Assembly (NCBI RefSeq): GCF_963678635.1
Contig: NC_087067.1
Span: forward strand, 58,268,287 to 58,297,286
Length of the DNA stretch: 29,000 nucleotides
Origin: Symsagittifera roscoffensis
Lineage: Eukaryota > Xenacoelomorpha > Acoela > Convolutidae
Direction: 5' to 3'
Shown here: positions 10,665 to 18,656 of the stretch, in pieces
How positions within the stretch are numbered: position 1 is the first letter of the stretch
Layout: the number at the start of each line of letters is the position of its first letter
Made by a program: the position numbers and the translations under genes
The notes under the pieces: generated by a model
What the model was told of the DNA's origin: nothing
What the model saw: the letters and a program-made list of their open reading frames with translations, nothing else
Databases searched by the model: none

Positions 10665-12548
10665 TTAATAGCGGCATGCCTCCAACATGTCGTCTAACAT
10701 CTTCCTCTCTTTCAATCGTCTCGTGGATTTCTTCATATCCAAGTTCTTCACTCTCTCTTTCATCTGCTCTGGACAACGTGCCAGTTTCATTAATCCTCCC
10801 AAGTTTCCGTGGGTAATTGCGATCAATGTCAGAAGTCCATCTAGCCGCAGGTTCTGTATTCCATCGGTGAGCAGTATCGCCGGTCCTTTCACGAAACTCT
10901 CCGCTCCGAATGTCACGAACAAGGCTATTAGTTCCACTATCGATAATCTCACTACTGCTTGGAGGAATTCCTTTATCAAATAGTGCGAGACTTTCGGGTA
11001 AACTTTTGCCAAGAAGGACGCGGTCCATCCGGCTCCCAACCCTTCTAGCATGATGTCTGTCCTTTCAAAGCCCTCCTGTCCTTTCACTTCCTGGGTCCAG
11101 AAGGTTTCCAGAGTAATCTGACACATTCTGTTCACAAACTCAGCGGTCTTTTCTCCGGCATTTTCCGTCAGGTTCACCTCCTTCAACAAGTAGGCATGTA
11201 TATTTGTGATCATTACGGGGCCTTGCTCAAAAGCATCTGCACCCAATGCCGCTACTCTAGGGTTCAGGTGTAGCCACTGGTTGGCTTCCGGCTTGGTTCT
11301 CAGAACCATCGCCTCCAGATGAGCTCTCGTCTCTAGTGAATTTTTTCTTCTTGTGTCTTCACTTGCAACTTCCATTGCTCGGAACCATAAGTCGTTGGAT
11401 ATTGCCGTGATCACTCGATGGTCGTCGTCTATTCCCGGTTTCAGTTTGAATTGTCGACTGAAATTGGACAGTTCCAACCCCAGCACTTCGTCCAACACTA
11501 ACATGTGTAGCGCGTGGTCCCTGAATCCTCTCATCGCGTTTGAGATATCTGACCATACTGCAGGCAGTTCAGCCTTAAGTGGCCTCAGGTTCTCCATTTC
11601 TATCATGCGATTCGGAGCTGATATGATCACATCATTTTTTCCTTCCGAAAGAAAGGCCACAATTGCATACACGAATTTCAGTCCATCCGGGAGATGTGCA
11701 TATCCCGGAGACAACGCAAATACTACTCTCAATGCCACTTTATTGAATGACCCCTCCTTCGTCGCATCCACCACTTCACCCATCGACTCCAGGATGTCTT
11801 TTATCGCTGGCCATACTGCGTTTTCTGCTGTTGTAGGATCTCTGAGCCTGCTCAGAAAACCTCTACTGTGTAGATGGTCATTGATGCCAGCAAACACAAT
11901 CGTAATTGGGTTCATGTCTGTCTGCCTTTGTACCCCTATAGCCAAAGATACTGATTGCAATAGGTCTAGGTCAACCGCGGCCAACATTATGACGTCCGGC
12001 CAAAACAAAGACTTGGAGGTGTACACGAACTCTGAGTTCGCTACTACCATGATCTTGGCCTTCCTCATCTCTGCTTTGTCATAGGCGGCGAAGATTGTCT
12101 CATCTTTCTTTATCGCTGTCAATCCGCCATATCTCTGGGCATCACCATCTTGGTTTACTAGTTTTGGGTACACTCTCTCCTTCACATGACCAGGTGGTGT
12201 CGTCAGCTGCCTGAATATCTTCACGTGTTGTCCAATCGGCGCTCTCGTCGTCAGGAATCTTCCTGGTCTTTCTTCACAATTCCCTTCATCATGGTTCAAT
12301 CTCACATCTTGCAACGGTCTCGCATTCACTGGTCCCATCGTGTTGTTAGAGGGCAGTCCCTCCAAATCAGCAAATCTCAAGGCCGTCGTGGAGCTGAAAT
12401 TTATGCTAGCAGCTATCAACCAGTCTACGCCGGTTATTGAGTACAATCTGTTTACGGATAGCGTCGCTCCATTCAGCATCCTCCTCGCATCTTCGATGAA
12501 GCTTACTCTCTGGAGATCCAGCTTCATTAGTTCGTCTTTGTATATATG
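10665..12548 (-). pseudogene. 620-codon ORF with a probable degenerate second SGNH-like domain
   Basis: The frame (ATG at 12527) is the same as that of the SGNH ORF upstream and is separated from it only by one TGA (12551-12549) and seven sense codons (HIYKDEL), so the two were probably one protein. Residues ~158-385 mirror the SGNH layout. IMVVANSEF (159-167) sits where GDS would be, IMLAAVDLDLLQ where the block-II glycine would be, ITIVFAGINDH (208-218) matches the GxND block, and GIDDDH (365-370) resembles the terminal DxxH. The Ser block is GDS to ANS and the glycine is lost, so catalysis is doubtful. The rest is alpha-helical in character, with a basic Lys/Arg-rich C-terminus (~595-612). 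There is no signal peptide and no clear membrane span. The end at 10665 is a frameshift product. Confidence 0.6.
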
Positions 12549-13949
12549 TCAGGGAGACGGTATGGATCTCGACCACAACAATGAGCCTCTGCTCGGTCTC
12601 TCCTCTCGACTGGTACTCGTCGTCTCCGATCTAGTGTCCGATCTAGATGTGCCTGCTGCCTCTTCGATTGGTTGGTTGACAGGTTCTATTCTTCTCCTAG
12701 GATGAATAGTCCTCCTCATCGGTGCTTCTCCCAACCGATCCTGTACGTCTGTTCTTCGACCTGGCTCGCTGGAGCTTTGTTGCCGGTAATTCGTGACGGC
12801 CGGGACCGTACCCAAGCGTGTTTCCAGGCTAGGAGGCACAAAGGTGGCAATCACCGCATCACTCACCGTTCCCTCTTCCTTCAGCACTCCTGTGTCAAAG
12901 AGTTCTGCTTCCAGCTCATCCAACCGTTCTTGGAAGACTCGATTCAACCAAGCTTGTCCTTCGATACTGTCGAAGTGGATGCCATCCGTGGTCAGTCTGG
13001 CCTGATCCATGGCTCTCAACTCATGTTCAATGTCCATGAGGATCATTCTTCCCGCATTTCGATTTGCTAGGTTCCTCAAGATGTTGTTCCATCTTATGAC
13101 TCCCTCGTTGTGCCTTCTTCCTGATGCTGTCAGGCTTCTCGCGTTCATTGGCCCAGTGCAAACGGTCAGTACCGCGCAACTAAATTTCTGCCAGAGAGTA
13201 GTAAACAAACACACCATCATTGACTCCCACAGTGCATCCTGCTCGTCTGAACCTCTGGAGATGTCATTCGTCCCAACTAAGATCATCACATTGGGAATCT
13301 TCCCTGGATTCATCAGTTCCACCATCCGATATAATTGGGCTATCGTCGCGCCTCCAAAGGCCATCACCGTGGTGACCCACGAGGTCCTCAAATTCGACAG
13401 CACTCTGACTAAGCTGTCTCCCAACATCAGTTGAGATGTTCCGAGTGGTGGTTGCTGCACGTTCACAGCCGGGCTCCAGGTAGCTCGATTGAAGCAGGCC
13501 CTCGGATCTGTCTCCGGAACTCCCGTGAAATTATATTTCAATTGGTTATTCTTCTGCACGTCTATTATGCGAGACACTTTCTTCGCTGGCATCTTTCGTA
13601 CTTTCCTATCTGGGATTCTCAAGCTACCCATGAGTGGTGTCACGTTACTTATCCCTGGTCTGATCACGGTCTGGGAGAGTTGTACTCTGCCCGTATCGTC
13701 AATCGTTCCATAGGGTGCAGTCACCCCGGAACCTGGTGCATTCTTGTTAGCGACCAATCGTCCAGCTGTCTCTATCAGCTTCCTCACTGTCTGTTCTACG
13801 ACGGGATCACCCAAGGTGTCACTAGGATCCGGGATTTTTACTCGATTTGTCTCTGCTGGGAGCCGTGTCTCCGTTGTTTGACTCATTTCTCGAGGCGTCA
13901 AGAGCTCCATCGGGGACTGCCCACGAGGAATATCCCTTGCAGGTATCAT
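12549..13949 (-). CDS. SGNH-hydrolase (GDSL-like esterase/lipase) ORF of the retroelement
   Basis: This 466-codon ORF carries all the catalytic blocks of the SGNH/GDSL hydrolase superfamily in order. They are GDS with Ser179 (MLGDSLVRVL), the block-II Gly200 (AFGGATIAQL), Asn228 in LVGTNDI, and Asp322/His325 in TTDGIHFD. Members of this fold cleave ester bonds of acyl or acetyl groups with a Ser-His-Asp centre. The substrate cannot be predicted here. Residues 1-165 are Pro/Thr-rich and probably disordered. The hydrolase core is ~172-345. A Ser/Arg-rich tail (~380-466) follows. There is no signal peptide or membrane span, so it is not an obvious envelope protein. The ATG overlaps the preceding stop as ATGA. 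The final TGA may replace an ancestral Trp codon (TGG), the frame continuing in the next ORF. Confidence 0.85.
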   Translation of the reverse strand: MIPARDIPRGQSPMELLTPREMSQTTETRLPAETNRVKIPDPSDTLGDPVVEQTVRKLIETAGRLVANKNAPGSGVTAPYGTIDDTGRVQLSQTVIRPGISNVTPLMGSLRIPDRKVRKMPAKKVSRIIDVQKNNQLKYNFTGVPETDPRACFNRATWSPAVNVQQPPLGTSQLMLGDSLVRVLSNLRTSWVTTVMAFGGATIAQLYRMVELMNPGKIPNVMILVGTNDISRGSDEQDALWESMMVCLFTTLWQKFSCAVLTVCTGPMNARSLTASGRRHNEGVIRWNNILRNLANRNAGRMILMDIEHELRAMDQARLTTDGIHFDSIEGQAWLNRVFQERLDELEAELFDTGVLKEEGTVSDAVIATFVPPSLETRLGTVPAVTNYRQQSSSEPGRRTDVQDRLGEAPMRRTIHPRRRIEPVNQPIEEAAGTSRSDTRSETTSTSREERPSRGSLLWSRSIPSP

Positions 13950-14644
13950 TTCTCCACGGTCGTTGTCAACGCCACCTGCTCCGATCGCTCTTTGTATTCC
14001 TGCCTTAAGCGCTCAATCTCTTGACCCTGCTTTTTGTTGCAGTCTTCAAACAACTTTCTCCACATGTCCCGGTCTTCCTCCATCTGGAGCATGCTTTTGG
14101 TCATCTCGTCCAGCTCCTTCTTCGTACTTCTCAGCTGATCGTTCATCTCGTCCAGATCTTGTATGGTTTGGTTCGTCTGAACCTTCTGTGCTACTTTAGC
14201 CCTTTTTTGTGGCACATCTGCTCTCAGTGGTGCACCAGACGAGGTCGCCTCGCTGTTCATATCCCGATGCATTCTCGTCAGCCCAGGTTTAGGCTTAGAG
14301 GGCATTGGCATCTCACCTGGTTGGTAAGTCCTAGAACTTCCCAATCCAGGCTCATTCGCAAAGTCACTCCCTGAGAGAGCCCCGTTTCTCCACCTCATCA
14401 CTCTCATGTTCGGGCGGTCTAGTTTTCCTCTTTCTCCATATGCTGCCATCAACAGGACTTCCGTGGGGCGGTCCCCACGGTTGTCGTGCCCCAAGATGTT
14501 GATCAGGCCGGTCTGCAACATGACCACCTCTGGGTCCTCCAGAGCGAAGTCTCGTTCGATCAGCCGACGATAGATCGCATCTACCATCGGTCCCACATAT
14601 GCCTCTGCCAGGTCCATCAATTCATCCAGGTTGAAGTTGTCCAT
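13946..14644 (-). CDS. Coiled-coil ORF at the head of the 3' module
   Basis: A 232-codon ORF starting at ATG 14644 after a ~400-bp non-coding spacer. Residues 1-90 form a helical, acidic N-terminal region (DELMDLAEAYVGPMVDAIY and onward) that I do not recognise. Residues ~95-145 are Pro/Ser-rich linker. Residues ~155-222 are a charged heptad-like stretch typical of a coiled coil, suggesting self-association. The stop TGA overlaps the next ORF's ATG (ATGA, 13949-13946). The downstream frame is open for about 60 nt upstream of its ATG, so the overlap is either genuine stop-start coupling or a one-base frameshift inside a once continuous protein. A candidate splice acceptor lies ~75 nt upstream of the ATG. 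Confidence 0.7.
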   Translation of the reverse strand: MDNFNLDELMDLAEAYVGPMVDAIYRRLIERDFALEDPEVVMLQTGLINILGHDNRGDRPTEVLLMAAYGERGKLDRPNMRVMRWRNGALSGSDFANEPGLGSSRTYQPGEMPMPSKPKPGLTRMHRDMNSEATSSGAPLRADVPQKRAKVAQKVQTNQTIQDLDEMNDQLRSTKKELDEMTKSMLQMEEDRDMWRKLFEDCNKKQGQEIERLRQEYKERSEQVALTTTVEK

Positions 14645-15043
14645 TCTATTCTTTTCAAGTTTGATTTGATTCGATTCGATATCTGACTCAAGTGAGTAAT
14701 TTAAATGATCAATCAGGATCTAGAAAAGAAATCACGGATATCACACTTGTCAGTTTCACCTTAACATATATCGTTAAAATTTGCTTAAAGACAGTTCAGA
14801 TAAAAAATATTTATCCTAAAATTTATTAAAATCAATTGGTTTCTAAAATTTTGGAATTCGACCTAAGTTTGGACAGTCCAAACTTTGGATCTATTCCCAA
14901 GATTGTCATTTAGTTGTTCATGGTCACTAAACCCTACTTACCCATGATCTTAATAACCTAACACATAACATAACATAACATAACACACATATCACATATT
15001 TCACACAACTTAGTCTTTGGCCTAACACCCTCTCGCACATCAC
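14645..15043 (-). other. Non-coding spacer between the macro ORF and the 3' module
   Basis: About 400 bp of AT-rich DNA with no open frame separates the two coding blocks. It contains a short ATAAC microsatellite (about 14963-14983). On the minus strand it has a donor-like GG|GTAAGTAG (GT at 14941-14940) and a strong pyrimidine-rich acceptor TTTCTTTTCTAG (AG at 14721-14720). It is the natural place for a splice site or internal promoter serving the downstream ORFs. Confidence 0.6.
14720..14731 (-). promoter_or_regulatory. Candidate 3' splice site ahead of the SGNH module
   Basis: The minus strand reads TTTCTTTTCTAG, a good nematode-like acceptor, with the exon starting at 14719 and the first ATG of the module at 14644. 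It would suit either cis-splicing from a leader donor, as in retroviral env messages, or trans-splicing. This is sequence inference only. Confidence 0.4.
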
Positions 15044-15908
15044 TCAGCCTATACTTAAGTAATATTTCTTATGTAGATATACTTGTATGTTCGTATCAGA
15101 GAATATCACGTGTACAAGCGCGTACAATTCCCGAGGATGCAGTCTTCCTCTGTTTGGATCGTACACTGGAAGCTCCTTCACGTCCATTTCCACAAGGAAG
15201 TCCCTCAGCCTCGTCAAAGACAAGACTAGGTTTTCTGGGTCCACGTGCTGCTTCTCTGTCGCCCTCGTTACCAAGAAGCATAAGTACTTTCCTGGTATCT
15301 GCGACACCGCCGGAGGTAAGGCTGCTACGCCCCCTATCCCTGGTCTTTGCTTCCAAAGGAATTCCACGTTTTTGTATTCCCTCTTAAAATCTGCCGCTAG
15401 CGCTGTCCTAAAACTCATGTCTGCGGTGATCGCTATTGCACATGTTCTGTTTGTGAGTATGAAATCACTGTCTGTTAGTATTATGTTACTAGAATATTCA
15501 TTTGGTAAATTAAAATATGACTCAACTACCATGCCTATGTCAGGTTTCTTAGGTTCTTCGCCTGTTTCTGCTTCTAAGTCTCCTGTATCTCTTGCTATTC
15601 TTAATTTTTTTATTATCAAGTTTTCAGTGTGGGTAAGTCTTACCCCAACTCCCCGGACAAAAATATCCATCGACGTCCCCGTCGATCGCATACCGGGTAT
15701 CAAATCAAGAATAGAAGCTGGAATGAGTAGTCGTCCTTCCTGGGCAGCCCAGGAAGGATCATCTCGTTCAGTCTTGATGTAATTCATGCTTTCACGATCT
15801 ACGTCTTGAATCGTGACGCTGGTCTCCTCTGGATCCGAGGTCGTTTCATTCAGCCACTCTAAGACACGCAGGTTCGTCAGGTCTTGTTCATATGACTGCT
15901 GTTGCTCA
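15044..15908 (-). pseudogene. Macro-like (TARG1/OARD1-type) domain at the C-terminus of Pol
   Basis: The ATG-initiated ORF is 15787-15044 (247 codons), but the frame is open upstream to about 15908, where it joins the end of Pol by a one-base shift. It therefore looks like the C-terminal domain of the polyprotein. Residues ~105-240 follow the pattern of small macro domains that bind or hydrolyse ADP-ribose. They show a strand plus TADMSFRTALAADFKREY, then KYLCFLVTRATEK, DPENLVLSLTRLRDFL, and a last strand SDTNIQVYLH. The usual GCGLD catalytic loop is replaced by PNRGRL, so the Asp is not evident, and a Lys of the TARG1 type appears as Arg. ADP-ribose binding may survive without catalysis, or the fold may be repurposed. 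The assignment rests on pattern matching by eye. The stop at 15044 appears natural. Confidence 0.6.
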
Positions 15909-16175
15909 TCGTCGACCAGTCGTCAACCCACTCATCGTTGTGATCATCGACTATGTCAATGTCTTGTGATACAGTTATTTCCTCTAGACCCACTACTTCC
16001 TCCACTATTTTCTTTAGATCTATCCTATCCACTACAAATTCGTCACCGTAAGGATTGTACTTCTTTCTTGGTCTCATACCATCCTTCTGACGAGTCTGTA
16101 TGGTGAACGGAAGATCCGGTTCCAAGTTCTTGGGAACCTCTATCTGTTCGGGATCCTGCCAATCTTAAGGTAACG
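15877..16175 (-). pseudogene. Pol C-terminal acidic linker before the macro-like domain
   Basis: The frame reads DWQDPEQIEVPKNLEPDLP from about 16157 and then a basic-acidic stretch (RPRKKYNPYGDEFVVDRID, VDDHNDEWVDDW) to a TGA at 15877. The apparent start at 16125 is a TTG inside the frame and is not a start. Upstream it connects by a frame change (near a duplicated ACGTAAGGT word at 16171-16191) to the preceding Pol segment. Downstream, near 15905-15920, it shifts by one base into the macro-like frame. No catalytic motif is visible. It is a hinge between integrase and the macro-like domain. Confidence 0.6.
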
Positions 16176-16380
16176 TAAGGTCAAACGTAAGGTTTCATCG
16201 TCCGCTTCGATCTGTTCGTTCGGGTACAGGTCCATCGGTGTATCCGTATTTTCCTCTACGACTTCGTTTCCATCGTTCTTCTCCCTGGTGCCTTTTTCAT
16301 TGACCTCACAAGCAGGATCCATCATTAGATAACCCCCTTCTTCCATGTCTGCAGGTATACACCAGTCTTCTGTCGATGTG
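16140..16380 (-). pseudogene. Pol segment downstream of integrase, shifted frame
   Basis: After the GPF module the reading frame changes near 16375-16385 (from KPHRQ to ATSTEDWCIPADMEEGG). The continuing sequence is acidic (VNEKGTREKNDGNEVVEEN, NEQIEADDETL) and ends in a frameshift at ~16170-16190. The longer ORF in this frame (16625-16140) uses non-native frame for its first half, so only the part from about 16380 down is taken as Pol. Function is unknown; probably a flexible tether. Confidence 0.5.
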
Positions 16381-16618
16381 GCTTGATGTGCTCGAAGTGG
16401 GCGGCTCGGCCAGTACTCAGTCTTAAAAAGCGTCCCTCCTGGTGCACCTCTGTAATCATGAAGGGTCCCCTCCACTTTTTTAGAAGCTTCTTTGTCCCTT
16501 TCGGTGGTATAACGTTCTGAAGTACCCATACGTAGTCTCCCACCGAGTAAGCCTTTGCACCAGCTGCTTTCTTGTCGAATTTTTTCCTCTGCCTTGCCTG
16601 TGCCTGCTGAGTGTTTCG
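16325..16618 (-). pseudogene. pol: Integrase C-terminal region with GPF (GPY/F) module
   Basis: This continues the integrase-core frame after an in-frame TGA at 16621-16619. It reads RNTQQAQARQRKKFDKKAAG and then GDYVWVLQNVIPPKGTKKLL, with KKWRGPFMI and a short beta-rich tail (GRFLRLSTGRAAHFEHIKPH). GDYVWV followed by KWRGPF is the GPY/F module found at the C-terminus of many Ty3/gypsy and retroviral integrases, which helps DNA binding and multimerisation. The TGA probably replaces CGA (Arg). The last residues before the TAA at 16325 are out of native frame. Confidence 0.8.
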
Positions 16619-17102
16619 TCAACACAAATCGTTCAACTCCTGTTGGCGTCTGATCACATCCCTCACGTAGACCTGTGGGGACGTTTTCTTTCCCTCATAT
16701 TCTGGGTAGAAGAAGGTTAAGGGTAAAGACTTTTCGTTTCCAGTTAGCATCATGTGTGGACTGACTCCAGTGGTGGAGTGTTGCGTGCTGTTATATGCCC
16801 CCATCACCTGTTGAAGGTATCTGTCCCAATCGGTCATGTACCTGGAACAATATACTCTCAGCATCGACACTAATGTCCTATTCTGTCTTTCCACTAAGCC
16901 GTTCGTTTGAGGGTGGTATGTCGTAGAGTGAGCGACCTGTGAGCGTCTCATAAGCTCCTTCGTAAGCTCTCCTACGAAAGCTGTACCATTATCCGATTGA
17001 AACGTCATCGGACAACCATGTCTTGCTATTCATGTATTGATCAGGTGGTCGCATGTCTCTTCCGCCGAGGCAGTTATGCAGGGCACGGCCTCTGCATACT
17101 TC
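16619..17102 (-). pseudogene. pol: Integrase catalytic core, second Asp and Glu
   Basis: The frame is open from about 17102 (HFTKYAEAVPCITASAEET) and interrupted by a TGA at 17032-17030 where a Trp (TGG) is plausible. It then continues as MTFQSDNGTAF with the second catalytic Asp and STTYHPQTNGLVERQNRTL with the catalytic Glu. Asp-to-Glu spacing is 33 residues, where 35 is canonical, so two residues may have been lost. Downstream sequence (YNSTQHSTTG, SPHMMLTG) is typical of gypsy integrases. The core copies element DNA into the host chromosome. It ends at TGA 16619, after which the same frame goes on to the GPF module. Confidence 0.9.
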
Positions 17103-17478
17103 GTAAAATGATCATGACCAGCACCTGATTGTAACCATTGTCTGTCATGCATATCTTTTGGTGATCTATTTGCACCACCTCGTTGAATTCAGATGACTCG
17201 ATCGATTGTAAGGGAAATCGCAACTTCCTAGGATCCTTGACCTGTTGGCATGACAGACATGCTGTTACCCATTTCTCGCATGCCTCTTTCATCCCAGGCC
17301 ACTCAAAGCGCTTCAGGATCCTCTGATATACTTTGTCGATCCCCTGATGGCCCATTTGATCATGTGACCTGAATAATAGTTCTGTCTGATAGAGTTGCGG
17401 TAACACTATCGCGTTATACTTGTACAGGACTCTGTCTTCCTCCCTTCTTTTGCAAGCCACAATCCCGTCCTTGTTCAA
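17074..17478 (-). pseudogene. pol: Integrase zinc-binding domain and first catalytic Asp
   Basis: The HHCC zinc domain is intact: His39 and His44 (HDQMGH) and Cys74/Cys77 (CLSC), with the usual GxxK, FxWPGM pattern between. The DDE core begins with VVQIDH (Asp105). The apparent start at 17478 is a TTG inside a frame that joins the upstream linker (LYLNKDG) by a one-base shift. The end (MIILRSMQRPCPA) is out of frame because of an indel near 17105-17115, and the true continuation HFTKYAEAVP is in the next segment. Clear homology by motif; not functional in this state. Confidence 0.92.
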
Positions 17479-17975
17479 ATATAGCCTCCAAACTTCTGCA
17501 TGAAGTATTGTCTCAGGATGCGATAACTATTTTCCTCGAGGTCCCCTTTATCCGGAGAACCATTCTCGATCCACCTTTTCAGGTTGCTTGTCATGCGATC
17601 ATTTCTCTGCGCCCTTAGAAGGTCCGAGAGTCTGTATCTCGCCTTCAAGTACGTCTTCATGACCCTCATCTGACTATTCAGCTCGTTGGGTTGATGTGTG
17701 TCTTCTTCCATCTTAACGCACCAAATCTTCGCCAACGGTTGTGTTTCTTGTTCAAACGGCAGAAGATCAGTCCTGACTACCGCTTTCTGCGGCAACAGGC
17801 TTATCGAGCGTTTCGATACCGCTATTGTCTCCAAGTCATCCGCTGCGTTGTCAGAGACTCTTTCGCTTGGTATAAGGTAGCGATCGCTGTCAGGATCCTG
17901 GTACACCTCTCTGTCCAGGTCCCTTGCCCGAGTTTTCACTAGTAGCGTGTGTATCGCCAGTTCTGACAGTTCTGA
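17475..17975 (-). pseudogene. pol: Pol linker between RNase H and integrase, second half
   Basis: The frame is the same as that of the LSGE-repeat segment and is separated from it only by a TGA at 17978-17976 (CGA to TGA would restore Arg). It reads SELSELAIHTLLVKTRARDL and then a polar stretch to the helical VMKTYLKARYRLSDLLRAQ and WIENGSPDKGDLEENSYRIL, which resembles the region just before the zinc domain of gypsy integrases. The ATG-like start at 17939 is internal. The end GGYI is produced by a one-base shift near 17480-17490. Confidence 0.75.
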
Positions 17976-18656
17976 TCACGAGCTCGAATTCCTGTCTGAA
18001 TAGGTGTTCATTCCTGAGCTTCTTGAATTATAATCTGTCGAAGAGGTTGTGCTGGAGACTGCACGCTCCTCCAGATCATGTCTGTGCTTTCTTCGCATCC
18101 ATCTGAACTCCCCGGACAAAACCTTGTTCTCTAAGTCCTGTTTCTCATCACGAATTTTCTCGACTATCTCAGACTCCCCAGACAAATGTTCCGGTCCCGG
18201 GTGTTGATCTTGTAATCGCTGGTTCTTCTCTTCATCCTTCTCCCCGGACAAATAGTCTTGCAGCAGATTTTGTTCTACAACTTCACCCTCTTTATCCCGG
18301 TCCACAAAGGTGACGGTTTTCTTTCGCTTGCTGCTTTCCTGTTCTTTCTGTCCGTAAGAAGTACTGGTTAAAATCTCTTGGGGTACTGAGGATACTAGTT
18401 GCTGAACTATTGTCCTACAATCCCTCTCGTTCTCTTCGTGCTGTCGTCTGGACGGCTTGATCTTCACCTTCTCACTGACTGTTAGCGATGCCACTGCTGC
18501 TGTCCACTCGGGGTCATCTCTGGTCACTTCTCTTTCTAACAATCCACCCAGCATCCGCATCACTTGTGGTGTGACTTGCACCGTTTTATCCAATAATGAG
18601 AGGCTGTTTATATTCATGCTAGAGAGTTCTTGCTGGACCAGGTTCGAGCGCAGCAC
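17976..18656 (-). pseudogene. pol: Long Pol linker with three LSGE repeats
   Basis: This 226-codon segment lies between RNase H and integrase. It contains three LSGE tetrapeptides at residues 136-139, 158-161 and 180-183, exactly 22 residues apart, each encoded around the minus-strand 13-mer TTTGTCCGGGGAG (plus-strand 18240-18252, 18174-18186 with one mismatch, 18108-18120). The flanks are Lys/Glu-rich and likely disordered, and the C-terminus is Ser-rich. Upstream the frame is joined to RNase H by a one-base shift at ~18660-18675. The first codon counted is a CTG and is not a start. Most gypsy Pol proteins have only a short tether here, so the length is unusual. Function is unknown. Confidence 0.75.

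Noticed and set aside
10687-12084. Plus-strand ORFs antisense to the 3' module (for example 11353-12084, 243 codons)
   Set aside because: They lie opposite clear minus-strand coding sequence, are Ser-rich antisense translations and have no motif.
16380-16625. First half of the minus-strand ORF 16625-16140 as a protein
   Set aside because: The integrase GPF module is read in another frame over the same DNA; only the part below ~16380 is native Pol.
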